Positions 16,351 through 24,951 of a stretch of DNA of 64,000 bases are shown one piece after another (positions within the stretch are counted from its first letter, which is position 1; each line of letters starts with the position of its first letter). Location of the stretch: assembly GCA_017629035.1 (NCBI GenBank), contig JAGBXX010000005.1, forward strand, positions 1 through 64,000, in the 5' to 3' direction. The notes under the pieces are model-generated. The model searched no databases. It was given only the letters and a program-made list of their open reading frames with translations, and was not told the origin of the DNA. The DNA comes from Alistipes sp. (GTDB lineage Bacteria; Bacteroidota; Bacteroidia; Bacteroidales; Rikenellaceae). The position numbers and the translations under genes are program-made.

Positions 16351-16389
16351 AAAATAAAAAAGGGCCATCCCTTCGAGGACAGCCCTTTG
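16351..16389 (-). terminator. Terminator of the 16421-18130 lipoprotein gene
   Basis: Minus-strand stem AAAGGGC/GGCCCTTT followed by TTTTATTTT, about 30 bp after the stop codon. Confidence 0.85.
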
Positions 16390-16420
16390 ATATTTCATCG
16401 CCTAGTGGCGACACTCGCAA

Positions 16421-18130
16421 TTAGTTTGCGTATGGGTTGTAGTACAAGTTAGGATCGATAGGACCTACATAAGTACCCTTCCAGTTAGTGCCGTTAACGT
16501 CAGTTACGTCGAATGTGAACTCGAGACCCTCAGTAACCTCTGTGACGGTTACTACACCACCAGTCTGGAGAAGTACGCCATTGATCTTAGTTGAAGAAAC
16601 ATCTACATAATCCTTTGTTGTAGTTGACTCCCACTCGCTTACTACGTATGTACCAGCTGCTACTGGGTCAGCCTTCTTACCACCAAGCTTCACGAGGTAC
16701 CAGTCGAAACGGATAGTGCCAGAGTAACCTACAACATACTTAGTGTCATCCCAGTGGCTATAGATGTAGAAGTAGTCCCAATCGGTGATACCTGCGTCGA
16801 TATCCTGGTATACGAAGCCGTTTACTGGACCATCCCATGAGAATGTGTACTCGCCACCAGCAACCTTAAATACGCCCTCGAACTGTGCAGTCTCAGTCTC
16901 CTTGTTTACTGAGATAGTGAGCTCAGCGTCGTAGATTGAAGCACCGTTACCGTTGTAGCGGTAGTAGCTACCTGAGCTTATATCCTCAGTTGTGTTAGGG
17001 ATGATTGAACCATCAGCTACGCTGTAAGTACCGTCAGTGATGTACTGAGCGTTAGCCTTTGGAAGCTTAACAGTAAGGCGTGTGTACATCTCGCCGAGGA
17101 TAGGATCGTGCTCGAAGAGTGTGAGGTTCCAAGTGTCGTTAGAGATAGCGTTAGCACGAACCTCGATGATGTTGAATACGCCATAAGTTACGTTAGGATC
17201 GTAGCCAGGGAAGAGCTGCTCGATGTTTGCAGTAGCAGTAACCTCGCCGTAAGTCAATGTGATGATACCACCACGCATCTTCTCAGTCTCGTTGGCAGCA
17301 ACAGTGAATGCTACGATGCCATCAGCTGCTGATGTGATAGTGATCCAGTCAACATCTGCAGTAGCCTGAAGCTCTACGCCCTCCTGAGCGTTCTCAAGAA
17401 CATAAGCAAGTACGCCCTCGCCACCCTCTGCAGCAAATGCCTCAGGAGTAGATGTGATCTCGAGGACTGGAGTTGGAGCAACGTACTCAGCCTGCTTGAT
17501 AGTAACCTTGAACTCCAACATACCATAAGTAGCAGTGATCTTAGCCTCACGTGCAGCACCAGTGTTAGCAGCTACAACAAATGCGATCTCGCCGTCAGCC
17601 TCACGAACGTTGATGTCGCTGATCCATGAGCCGTTAGCCTTAGCAGTAACCGATGCGCCAGCAACAGGGTTCTCGAGCTTGAAGGTGATAGTGCCAATCT
17701 GCTGCTCCTGTGTGAACTCCATAGTATCAGCCGATGTAAGCTCGAATACTGGAGTCTTTGGAGCCTCGTTCTTACCTACCTGCTTAACAGCAACCTCGAA
17801 TGTGAGCTCGCCATAAGCAACAACAACCTTAGCCTCACGCTCTGTAGTCTCCTCGTTAGCAGCTACGGTGAAAGTGATAGCCTCAGTTACAGTGATGTCA
17901 GTGATCCACTCAGCCTCGCAAGTAGCTGTGAGCTCTGTGCCCTCAACTGCGTTCTCGAGAGTGTAGGTGATAGTGCCCTCGCCACCCTCAGCAGCGAAGT
18001 TAATCTCTGAGTTTGACGTGAGGGTCAACTTTGGCTCCTTCTGCTCTGGAGTAGGCTCCTCTGTTGGCTCACATGCTGCAAATACCAATGGCAATGCAAG
18101 CAAGAAATAGAACAAATTCTTGAGTTTCAT
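16421..18130 (-). CDS. Lipoprotein with three tandem BACON domains
   Basis: Signal with LPLVFAAC (Cys20) and a highly acidic tail EPTEEPTPEQKEP. Three BACON repeats at about 35-117, 128-213 and 223-305, each with the GGxGTITY ... W(I) ... FTVAAN ... YGxxxFxVxxKQ pattern. The third is the most diverged. The C-terminal 260 residues are beta-rich and resemble two diverged copies of the module seen in neighbouring lipoproteins (GTYSVADGSI ... EYTFSWDGPVNG; GTYVVSEWE ... WKGTYVGPID). No catalytic site seen. A surface adhesin or glycan-binding role is inferred from family and location only. Confidence 0.72.
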   Translation of the reverse strand: MKLKNLFYFLLALPLVFAACEPTEEPTPEQKEPKLTLTSNSEINFAAEGGEGTITYTLENAVEGTELTATCEAEWITDITVTEAITFTVAANEETTEREAKVVVAYGELTFEVAVKQVGKNEAPKTPVFELTSADTMEFTQEQQIGTITFKLENPVAGASVTAKANGSWISDINVREADGEIAFVVAANTGAAREAKITATYGMLEFKVTIKQAEYVAPTPVLEITSTPEAFAAEGGEGVLAYVLENAQEGVELQATADVDWITITSAADGIVAFTVAANETEKMRGGIITLTYGEVTATANIEQLFPGYDPNVTYGVFNIIEVRANAISNDTWNLTLFEHDPILGEMYTRLTVKLPKANAQYITDGTYSVADGSIIPNTTEDISSGSYYRYNGNGASIYDAELTISVNKETETAQFEGVFKVAGGEYTFSWDGPVNGFVYQDIDAGITDWDYFYIYSHWDDTKYVVGYSGTIRFDWYLVKLGGKKADPVAAGTYVVSEWESTTTKDYVDVSSTKINGVLLQTGGVVTVTEVTEGLEFTFDVTDVNGTNWKGTYVGPIDPNLYYNPYAN

Positions 18131-18190
18131 AATAGTTAATTATTAGTTGTTTAGATGTGTTAGCTTCGATGTTTCGGGCAAATGTTATAG

Positions 18191-18198
18191 CAAAAGTA
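18191..18198 (-). promoter_or_regulatory. Possible -7 box of the triple-BACON gene
   Basis: TACTTTTG on the minus strand, about 60 nt upstream of the start. No -33 partner is evident, so it is weakly supported. Confidence 0.35.
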
Positions 18199-18250
18199 TA
18201 ATATTTTTTACGAATATGCCACTTTTATGCAATAATTTTTGTCCACCACA

Positions 18251-19441
18251 CTACATAGTGCCCGATACCGAGCCAGTGATATTGTTGCCGGCGTCATCCT
18301 TGCAGCTGAAGTTGATAGTACCCTTAATGCCCTGGATGTCTATCTGGATGATACCCTCTACAATAGGTGCCATTGCGTCGCCCTTGATCACATTGTCAGT
18401 GAGCTTAGCATACCATGTACCCACAAGACCATCGCCCAAAAGACCTGGGATGAACTTGTTGCTGTAGTCAGTTACGCCTGATGAAGCGAGTGCCGAGTAG
18501 ATGCCGCTGCAGCTATTTGCGTTTGGTGTCATAACCTCCACGGCGAAGTAGTCGTTGCCCTTAACAGCCTCGATAAACCATGTCTGCTGGCCCTTGCCGT
18601 ATGTATCGCCAAGGCACTCAGCGGTGATTGTAGCGCCCTCAACGTTGAACTCTACATCCTCGTAGAATGTTGAGATATAGGTTGTTGCCACGAGCTTACC
18701 CTCGTATGATACGTAATGTGTGGTGTCGTCCTCCATGACAATGATAGCCGAGAACTTACCATTCTTCACAGTTACTGTTGCCTCCTTAAACGATGCAGAC
18801 TCCACGAACTTACAATCCTCGCCAGTCTTGCCATACCAGCTGCCACTCTCCGAGAATGTCTTGTCGGCGTAGCTATTCTTAGCGTCGTACTTGTACTCGC
18901 CGTCAGGGATGATAGGGTTCATCTCGTCAGCATCGATGTTGCGATACATGTCGAAGTAGTAGTAAGTGGTGTTAGGACGTACCGAAGCGTCGGTGTTAAC
19001 ACCCTTGTCTGAGAGGATAACGTAGTAGTTGTGTGCTGCTGAGTACTCTGTGCCGAAGTAGATACCATCAAGGCGCTTAGCCTCGAATACCACGTCGTAC
19101 TCGCCTGATGCCTGCTTAACTGTGAATGAGGCCTTTGCGCCATCGTAGCTCACTACGACAACAACCTCACGAACGCTTGCTGTGCTGTTAGCCTTAGCCG
19201 TAAGAACAATCTTGCTGCTCTCAACCTTGGCATCCAACCACGATGCATCCTCTTTAACTGCGACCCTCGAGCCAGAGCCACCCTCGGTAACGAATGTAAC
19301 CTCAGCCTGGCCACCCTCGGCATCAATCTCAACAACGTCGCCCGAGGTGATTGTAACCTTAGCGTCGTCGGTAATCTCTGTTGGGGTACATGCTACGCAT
19401 GCCATGCCCAAAACTGCGAGAATAAGAAATAGTTTTCTCAT
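18251..19441 (-). CDS. BACON-domain surface lipoprotein
   Basis: 396 residues. Lipobox ACVAC (Cys18) followed by TPTEITDD. BACON domain at about 28-112 (AEGGQAEVTFVTEGG ... ASWLDAKVE ... VVVVSYDGAKASFTVKQ). The shared module occupies about 117-255 (VVFEAKRLDGIYFGTEYS, NYYVILSDKGV, YYYFDMY, IPDGEYKYD) and the related C-terminal module about 258-396 (TWFIEAVKG ... DDAGNNITGSVSGTM). The domain order matches the 7002-8315 protein, so the two are probably paralogues. Its own promoter lies at 19492-19523. Confidence 0.75.
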   Translation of the reverse strand: MRKLFLILAVLGMACVACTPTEITDDAKVTITSGDVVEIDAEGGQAEVTFVTEGGSGSRVAVKEDASWLDAKVESSKIVLTAKANSTASVREVVVVVSYDGAKASFTVKQASGEYDVVFEAKRLDGIYFGTEYSAAHNYYVILSDKGVNTDASVRPNTTYYYFDMYRNIDADEMNPIIPDGEYKYDAKNSYADKTFSESGSWYGKTGEDCKFVESASFKEATVTVKNGKFSAIIVMEDDTTHYVSYEGKLVATTYISTFYEDVEFNVEGATITAECLGDTYGKGQQTWFIEAVKGNDYFAVEVMTPNANSCSGIYSALASSGVTDYSNKFIPGLLGDGLVGTWYAKLTDNVIKGDAMAPIVEGIIQIDIQGIKGTINFSCKDDAGNNITGSVSGTM

Positions 19442-19491
19442 AAGATTTGTTATGTTTTTAGTTTGAATTTAGCGAAACCAAAATATTCGTG

Positions 19492-19523
19492 CAAAATTAC
19501 GATAAAATTTTCTAACTTCCAAA
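19492..19523 (-). promoter_or_regulatory. Promoter of the 18251-19441 lipoprotein gene
   Basis: Minus-strand TTTG (19520-19523) and TAATTTTG (19492-19499) with 20-base spacing, about 50 nt from the start codon. Confidence 0.7.
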
Positions 19524-19563
19524 CCTATAGGGCTCAACCCTCGGCTAATCGCTTATGTCGGGC

Positions 19564-19606
19564 AACAAAAAAAACACCACCAGCCCTGTTGGCATGGTGG
19601 TGTTTG
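19564..19606 (-). terminator. Terminator of the 19631-21880 gene
   Basis: Stem AACACCACCA/TGGTGGTGTT on the minus strand, followed by eight T. Confidence 0.88.
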
Positions 19607-19630
19607 TTCTCTATTTGGTTGCTCGCTTGC

Positions 19631-21880
19631 TTAGCGGAGGCTTAAAGTGCTCTTTGTAAAGCTACGTGTCTGAGCCTTAGGGTTCTTTGCCACGATTGCG
19701 CTCTTTGCAGGAGCTGCGTTGTTCATTGATACGCTCTTAAGCTCCTTGAGTGAGCTGCTGCGAGTCACTGCCTGAAGCTCAGCTGCTGAGCGTGGAGTGC
19801 CACTCCATGAGCCTGTGACGCTGTAACCGAGGTCATCCCATACGTCGAACTCAACAGTGATTGTGCCGTCGCCATTGTCCGATACCTCAACGCTACCGCC
19901 TACGAATGGAGCCATAGTCACGCCATCCTCAGTGTAGTACCAGCAACCGCTCATGTAGCCGCTGTCGATGTAGCCAGGATATGCTGTGAAGCCCTCGAGA
20001 GAGTCGTTGATAGCGTACTCACCAACGAAGTTATCAGTGCTGCTTGGACCTGCCAAGAGGTCGAACTGTACGAAGTCACCCGCGCCGTCGTTAGGCATGA
20101 TAGCGATCATCCAGTTCATGTAGCCCACCTCGTACCAGTCGCCATAGTACTCGTAGTAGAGGTTGCCGTCAGAGAGGTTGCAGTTCAAGTCACCAAGGAG
20201 TGTTGAGTATATGCCATCGTCGCCACCACCGCTGCTGCTTGCGTCGTAGATGTCGATGTTACCGCCGTTGAATGTAACCTTGTGTGTAGCGCCGCTCATG
20301 AGCATTGTAACCTCAGCCACGATAGTGCCATCCTCGCCAACAACGATAGTACCCGATGCTGGGTAGTCGTTTGTAACGTAGTCCCAACCATACTCATCGA
20401 GGATGAAGTATGCGCTGTATGACAAGCTCGCTGTCCAGAGTGAGCCAGAGTCAGTCATGTCGACAGTATATGTACCTGCTGGGATCTTTGTAGCGTTAGT
20501 ATCCATGATAGGAGCGTAGATATCGAAGCGGTAGTAAGTACCATTAGCCTGCTCGTAGCCATCAGCGTCAAGACCTACATCCGAGAGGAAGAGGTAGTAG
20601 TTGTCAGCATAGCCAGGAGTGTACTGGTCGCCGAAGTAGTTAGCATAAGCGTAGTTAGCCTCCATCTCAACATTCTCGCTGCTGCCGCCACCGCCGTTCT
20701 CGCCAACATAGATCTTAGGCTCGCCGTTGTATGTCACTGTGTGCTGAACACCTGCGATAATCACAGTCACGGTGATGTTGTTCTCGGTTACAACAACCTG
20801 ACCACCATCGTACAAGCTCTGTGCATCGTAAGCAGTACCCTCGGCATTTACCTTTGAGTAGCCAGAGTAGTAGTTACCAAGAGTCCACTCAGCCATAGTG
20901 TCGTCTGCATCAAATACATAAGTACCTGCTGGAACGTGGATATAACCCTCAGCGTCAACCTCGCCCTCAACGCCATAGAGGTCAAGCTGGTAGTATGTAC
21001 CGCCACCCTGTGCGTAGCCATCCTCAGAAAGACCGAGGTCAGAGAGGTTCAAATAGTAGTTGTATGTATCAGAGTATTTAGTACCGTAGTAGATACCGTC
21101 CAACTTAGTTGCCTCGAAGACAACATCCTCAGTTGGGAGATTGCCACCGATCTTCATGTTCACAACAGTACCCTCATAAGTGAAGTGGAAGTTCTGACCC
21201 TGGCTATCAGCGAGATCAAAGTCGAAAGTATAGCCATCGATGTCGCCACCAACAACTGCTACGCCCGAGCCACCCTCGAAGAAGTACTCCTCAGTCTCGC
21301 CAACGTAGAACTCGAAGCCCTCCATCATAAGGCCACCATTGTCTGAAGTATATGTGCCTGCTGCAAGAATATCCTCACCCTCAGGGCCTACGATAACAGC
21401 GCCAAAGAGCATTGTGTTATCAGCGCTATAGAAGCCAATGAGGTAGTAGTTGCCTGGGAAGCCGTAGTCTGCCAAGTCGACACGCTCAGCATAGGCCATC
21501 TCCTCGTCGAAGAGATACTCCTTAGCCGCCTTAGCCGCCTGCTTAACTGCTACGTCAAAGCTCTGCTCGCCGTAAGCCACAACGATCTTAGCCTCACGTG
21601 CATCGCCATCGTTAGCCTCGACAGTCACACGTACCTTGTCGCCAGCAACAGCCTTTACCCACTCAGCCTCGCATGTTGCTGTGAGCTCTGTGCCCTCAAC
21701 AGGGTTTGCAAGGGTGTATGCAATCTCAGCCTGGCCACCCTCAGCCGAGAACTCGAGTGTCTCAGCCGATGTGAGTGTCAACACTGGATCTGGAGTCTCA
21801 TCCACATGAGGAGTAGGCTCACATGCTGCAAATGCCAAAGGCAGTGCAAGCAACATCATGAATAGTCTGTTTAGTTTCAT
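19631..21880 (-). CDS. BACON lipoprotein with four tandem repeated modules
   Basis: 749 residues from MKLNRLFMMLLALPLAFAAC (Cys20). BACON at about 33-114. Modules follow at about 120-240 (diverged), 252-392, 404-544 and 558-697 (C-terminal type). The two central modules share YFG/YYG-x-x-YS, NYYxxLSDxGLxxDGY, GTYYxxDxY, (I/V)PAGTY and a terminal H-x-V-T-(Y/F)-N-G. The last 50 residues are low-complexity, ending SFTKSTLSLR, similar to the AKSTLKL end of the next gene. The frame is open 17 codons further upstream, but the predicted start codon with signal peptide is at 21880. Function unknown beyond likely surface exposure. Confidence 0.75.
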   Translation of the reverse strand: MKLNRLFMMLLALPLAFAACEPTPHVDETPDPVLTLTSAETLEFSAEGGQAEIAYTLANPVEGTELTATCEAEWVKAVAGDKVRVTVEANDGDAREAKIVVAYGEQSFDVAVKQAAKAAKEYLFDEEMAYAERVDLADYGFPGNYYLIGFYSADNTMLFGAVIVGPEGEDILAAGTYTSDNGGLMMEGFEFYVGETEEYFFEGGSGVAVVGGDIDGYTFDFDLADSQGQNFHFTYEGTVVNMKIGGNLPTEDVVFEATKLDGIYYGTKYSDTYNYYLNLSDLGLSEDGYAQGGGTYYQLDLYGVEGEVDAEGYIHVPAGTYVFDADDTMAEWTLGNYYSGYSKVNAEGTAYDAQSLYDGGQVVVTENNITVTVIIAGVQHTVTYNGEPKIYVGENGGGGSSENVEMEANYAYANYFGDQYTPGYADNYYLFLSDVGLDADGYEQANGTYYRFDIYAPIMDTNATKIPAGTYTVDMTDSGSLWTASLSYSAYFILDEYGWDYVTNDYPASGTIVVGEDGTIVAEVTMLMSGATHKVTFNGGNIDIYDASSSGGGDDGIYSTLLGDLNCNLSDGNLYYEYYGDWYEVGYMNWMIAIMPNDGAGDFVQFDLLAGPSSTDNFVGEYAINDSLEGFTAYPGYIDSGYMSGCWYYTEDGVTMAPFVGGSVEVSDNGDGTITVEFDVWDDLGYSVTGSWSGTPRSAAELQAVTRSSSLKELKSVSMNNAAPAKSAIVAKNPKAQTRSFTKSTLSLR

Positions 21881-21950
21881 AGTTATTAGTTTTAGTGTTT
21901 TTGAATTATATTTTGCTTGTCTAATTTGCACTAAATAATCAAATGTTATA

Positions 21951-21981
21951 CAAAGTTAAACATTTTTGTCTAAAAATGCAA
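21951..21981 (-). promoter_or_regulatory. Promoter of the 19631-21880 gene
   Basis: Minus-strand TTG (21979-21981) and TAACTTTG (21951-21958), 20 bases apart, with the same surrounding TTGCATTTTTAGA pattern as 11575-11604. Confidence 0.7.
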
Positions 21982-22011
21982 GACAGAGGAGTGAGAAATT
22001 TTCATATTGGA

Positions 22012-22045
22012 GCAAAAAAAAGACCCTCCCGAGGGAGAGTCTTTT
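22012..22045 (-). terminator. Terminator of the 22076-23371 gene
   Basis: Minus-strand stem AAAGAC-CTCCC/GGGAG-GTCTTT followed by a T run. Confidence 0.88.
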
Positions 22046-22075
22046 TGTGTGTTGAGCCTGTAGCTCATCCATCGA

Positions 22076-23371
22076 CTAGAGCTTGAGTGTACTCTTTGCT
22101 GGTACAAATGCAGCACGCTTAGCTGCAGCGTAAGACTCTGCGCCACCAACGTAGATCTTAGGCTCGCCAGTGTAAGTTACGTTGAACTCAGCACCAGCTA
22201 CGATGCAGTTAACCTCGATACCATCCTCCTTAACGATTACGGTAGCATCCTCAAATGCCTCGATCCACTGATACTCTGTACCGTTGTCGTTAACCTTGTA
22301 AGCACCAGAGTACTCGCGACCAACCTCGTTCATGCTGTAGTCGTCGTTTACGTCGTAAGTGTATGTGCCAGCAGGTACGTGGAGGTAACCCTCAGCGTCG
22401 ATAACTGGCTCTGCACCATAGAGGTCGAGTGAGAAGTAGTAAGCATTTGGTACTACGTAGCCATTTGGATCGAGTGGCTGGTCAGAGAGGTAGAGGTTGT
22501 AGTTGTGGATACCACCCATATCGCCGTAGTACTCGCCATAGAGTGTTGGAGCAGTGATCTCGCCACCAGTGATAGGCTCTGGAACACCAGCAAAGATCTT
22601 AGGCTCGCCAACGTATGTCACGATGTGCTTAACACCCTCGATGTATGCAATAAGCTCAAGACCACTCTCCGAAACTACGAGCTCAGCAGCGTCGAATGGG
22701 AGCTGAACATCGTATGCAGAGGCTGTAGAGTTAACCTTTGAGTACATAGAGTATGAAAGACCGATAGACATATCTGCCTGAGAGTCAGTACCGTCGTAAG
22801 TGTACTTACCAGCAGGAACTGTCAACCAACCCTCAGCGTCGATAGTAGGCTCATTGTCCATGTAGAGATCCAATACGTAGTAAGTAGCATCGGGCAATAC
22901 ATAGCCATCCTCCTTGAAACCGAGGTCAGAGAGGTAGATGGCAACATTGTAGTTGTCGCTGTAACGTGTGCCGTAGTATACACCATCCAATACCTTAACT
23001 GTGAAGTTCTCAACTGGCTCTACGCCCTCCTGCTTAACGAATACGTTGAACGATGCGTTGCCATAAGATACCAAGATACGGTCTGTGCGCTGCTCAGTTG
23101 TCTCGTTAGCTGCAACAGTGAATGTGATCTGCTCGCCTACAGTGATATCAGTGATCCATGTAGCTGATGTTGTTGCTGTGAGCTCAGTGCCCTTAGACTT
23201 ATTCTCGAGAGTGTAGGTGATAGTACCCTGACCACCCTCAGGAGTGAACTGGAAAGAGTTCTCAGAGGTAAGTGTCAAGACTGGATCTGCCTGTGGAGTC
23301 TCAGTAGGCTCACACGATGCAAATGCCAAAGGCAATGCGAGCAACAAAAGGAAAAGTTTATTAATCTTCAT
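22076..23371 (-). CDS. BACON lipoprotein with two repeated modules
   Basis: 431 residues. Lipoprotein signal with LAFASC (Cys20) and EPTETP. BACON at about 30-114. Two copies of the shared module at about 122-262 and 272-409, both ending GEPKI(F/Y). The tail AFVPAKSTLKL resembles the end of the preceding paralogue. The gap of 72 bp to the gene at 23444 has no terminator or clear promoter, so cotranscription is likely. Confidence 0.75.
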   Translation of the reverse strand: MKINKLFLLLLALPLAFASCEPTETPQADPVLTLTSENSFQFTPEGGQGTITYTLENKSKGTELTATTSATWITDITVGEQITFTVAANETTEQRTDRILVSYGNASFNVFVKQEGVEPVENFTVKVLDGVYYGTRYSDNYNVAIYLSDLGFKEDGYVLPDATYYVLDLYMDNEPTIDAEGWLTVPAGKYTYDGTDSQADMSIGLSYSMYSKVNSTASAYDVQLPFDAAELVVSESGLELIAYIEGVKHIVTYVGEPKIFAGVPEPITGGEITAPTLYGEYYGDMGGIHNYNLYLSDQPLDPNGYVVPNAYYFSLDLYGAEPVIDAEGYLHVPAGTYTYDVNDDYSMNEVGREYSGAYKVNDNGTEYQWIEAFEDATVIVKEDGIEVNCIVAGAEFNVTYTGEPKIYVGGAESYAAAKRAAFVPAKSTLKL

Positions 23372-23443
23372 AGTTAGTATTTTTTTAGGTTTTAGACTTG
23401 CGCTGTATTCTATCCGCTTATTGTTGCGTTGTGGTTGTTGTGG

Positions 23444-24691
23444 TTACTGGCCAACGTAGAACTTAGGCTCGCCCTCGTAGGTGATAGCAAACAGACCGCT
23501 CTTGATAACGATCTCGCCATACATACCATCCTCCTTAACTACGAGCTTTGCGCTATCGTAGTTCTCTCTGAACTCGTAGCCACCGCCCTGCTCGTTCATC
23601 TTCATACAGAATGACCACTGGTAGCCAATCTCCCATGCGCCGTTGTCGCCATCGGTGTCGAGGTTGTAGGTACCCTGTGGGATGTGGAGGTAACCCTCCT
23701 CGTCGATAACTGGCTCCACGCCAAAGAGGTCGATCTTGAAGTAGTAGCCATCAGGCAAGAGCATGCCGTTCTCGTCGAAGCCCTTGTCCGAGAGGTAGAA
23801 GTAGTAGTTGTAGTTGTCAGAGTACTGTGTACCGAGATATGTTGCCATGCCGAGGTGTGGTGTGAGCAACTCGTCGCCCTCGAATACCTCCTCGATACCC
23901 TCGAAGAAGCGGCAAGCGCCCTTGTATGTAGCAACGTGCTTAACACCAGCAACGTATGCTGTGAGTGTCATGCCCTCCTCAGTGACTACGAGCTCAGCAC
24001 TCTCGAAGTGCTCCTGAACCTCGAAGTACGAACCTACAGAGTTAACCTTGTAGTAACCTGAGTATGTGTAGCCGATTGTCATATCGTCGCCCGAGTCAGA
24101 GCCGTCGTAGGTGTATGTGCCAACAGGGATGTGGCGATAACCCTCCTCGTCCAACAATGGCTCGTTGTCCATGTAGAGATCCAACTCGTAGTATGTACCA
24201 TTAGCGATGTAGTAGCCACCAGATGAGAAGCCTACGTCTGTGAGGTAGATGTTGAAGTTGTAGCCGCTACCATCCTCGAGCTTAGTGTAGAAGTCGCATA
24301 CGAGCTGGTCAGCTGCAAATGTCTCTACCTGCTCGGCAGCCTCCTGGTTGATGAATACGTCGAAGCTCTGGTCGCCATAAGCTACCAAGATGCGACCCTG
24401 GCGCTTCTCCGATACCTCGTTAACGGCAACATCGAAGGTGATGTTCTCAGCCACAGTCACGTTTGTGATCCACTCCTCAACAGGTGTTGCAGTGAGCTCT
24501 GTGCCCTCTACGGCGTTCTCAAGAGTGTAGGTGATAGTGCCCTGGCCACCCTCAGCGCCAAACTGGAGTGAGTTCTCAGATGTAAGTGTCAATACTGGAT
24601 CTGGCTGTACTGGATCTGGTGTCTCAGTAGGCTCACACGCTGCAAATGCCAAAGGCAATGCCAACAAAAGTAGTAGTTTGTTAAGTTTCAT
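23444..24691 (-). CDS. BACON lipoprotein with two repeated modules
   Basis: 415 residues. MKLNKLLLLLALPLAFAAC (Cys19) then EPTETPDPVQPDP. BACON at about 33-116, nearly superimposable on those of the two genes downstream. Modules at about 122-265 (YNFNIYLTDVGF, GTYYELDLYMDNEP, IPVGTYTYD) and 275-415 (YLGTQYSDNYNYYFYLSDKGF, YYFKIDLFGVEPVIDEEGYLHIPQGTY). Unlike its neighbours it ends directly after GEPKFYVGQ, with no tail. Probably a recent duplicate of the 22076-23371 gene. Confidence 0.75.
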   Translation of the reverse strand: MKLNKLLLLLALPLAFAACEPTETPDPVQPDPVLTLTSENSLQFGAEGGQGTITYTLENAVEGTELTATPVEEWITNVTVAENITFDVAVNEVSEKRQGRILVAYGDQSFDVFINQEAAEQVETFAADQLVCDFYTKLEDGSGYNFNIYLTDVGFSSGGYYIANGTYYELDLYMDNEPLLDEEGYRHIPVGTYTYDGSDSGDDMTIGYTYSGYYKVNSVGSYFEVQEHFESAELVVTEEGMTLTAYVAGVKHVATYKGACRFFEGIEEVFEGDELLTPHLGMATYLGTQYSDNYNYYFYLSDKGFDENGMLLPDGYYFKIDLFGVEPVIDEEGYLHIPQGTYNLDTDGDNGAWEIGYQWSFCMKMNEQGGGYEFRENYDSAKLVVKEDGMYGEIVIKSGLFAITYEGEPKFYVGQ

Positions 24692-24754
24692 TGTTATTAG
24701 TTTTTAGTTTTTTCAGGTTGTTGTGCTTGACCCCTAGGAATCAAACCCAAAACA

Positions 24755-24784
24755 CAAAATTAAACATTTTATTCGAAAAAGCAA
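24755..24784 (-). promoter_or_regulatory. Promoter of the 23444-24691 gene
   Basis: Minus-strand TTG (24782-24784) and TAATTTTG (24755-24762), 19 bases apart. A perfect 14-bp palindrome TATATGCGCATATA lies further upstream at 24818-24831. Confidence 0.6.
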
Positions 24785-24882
24785 GGGTTTGGTTGAAGAA
24801 AATAGTATATTTACCCCTATATGCGCATATATGACCACTCTCGCACGCATATATTATTAGTAGTAGGGTGGCGCAACGAGTC

Positions 24883-24929
24883 AAATAAAAATAAGAAGAG
24901 GGCCTCTCCGTGTGGAAAAAGCCCTCTTT
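24883..24929 (-). terminator. Terminator of the 24952-27162 gene
   Basis: Minus-strand stem AGAGGGC/GCCCTCT followed by TCTTATTTTTATTT. Confidence 0.8.
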
Positions 24930-24951
24930 AGTTAGTTTTTTCGTCTTATCG

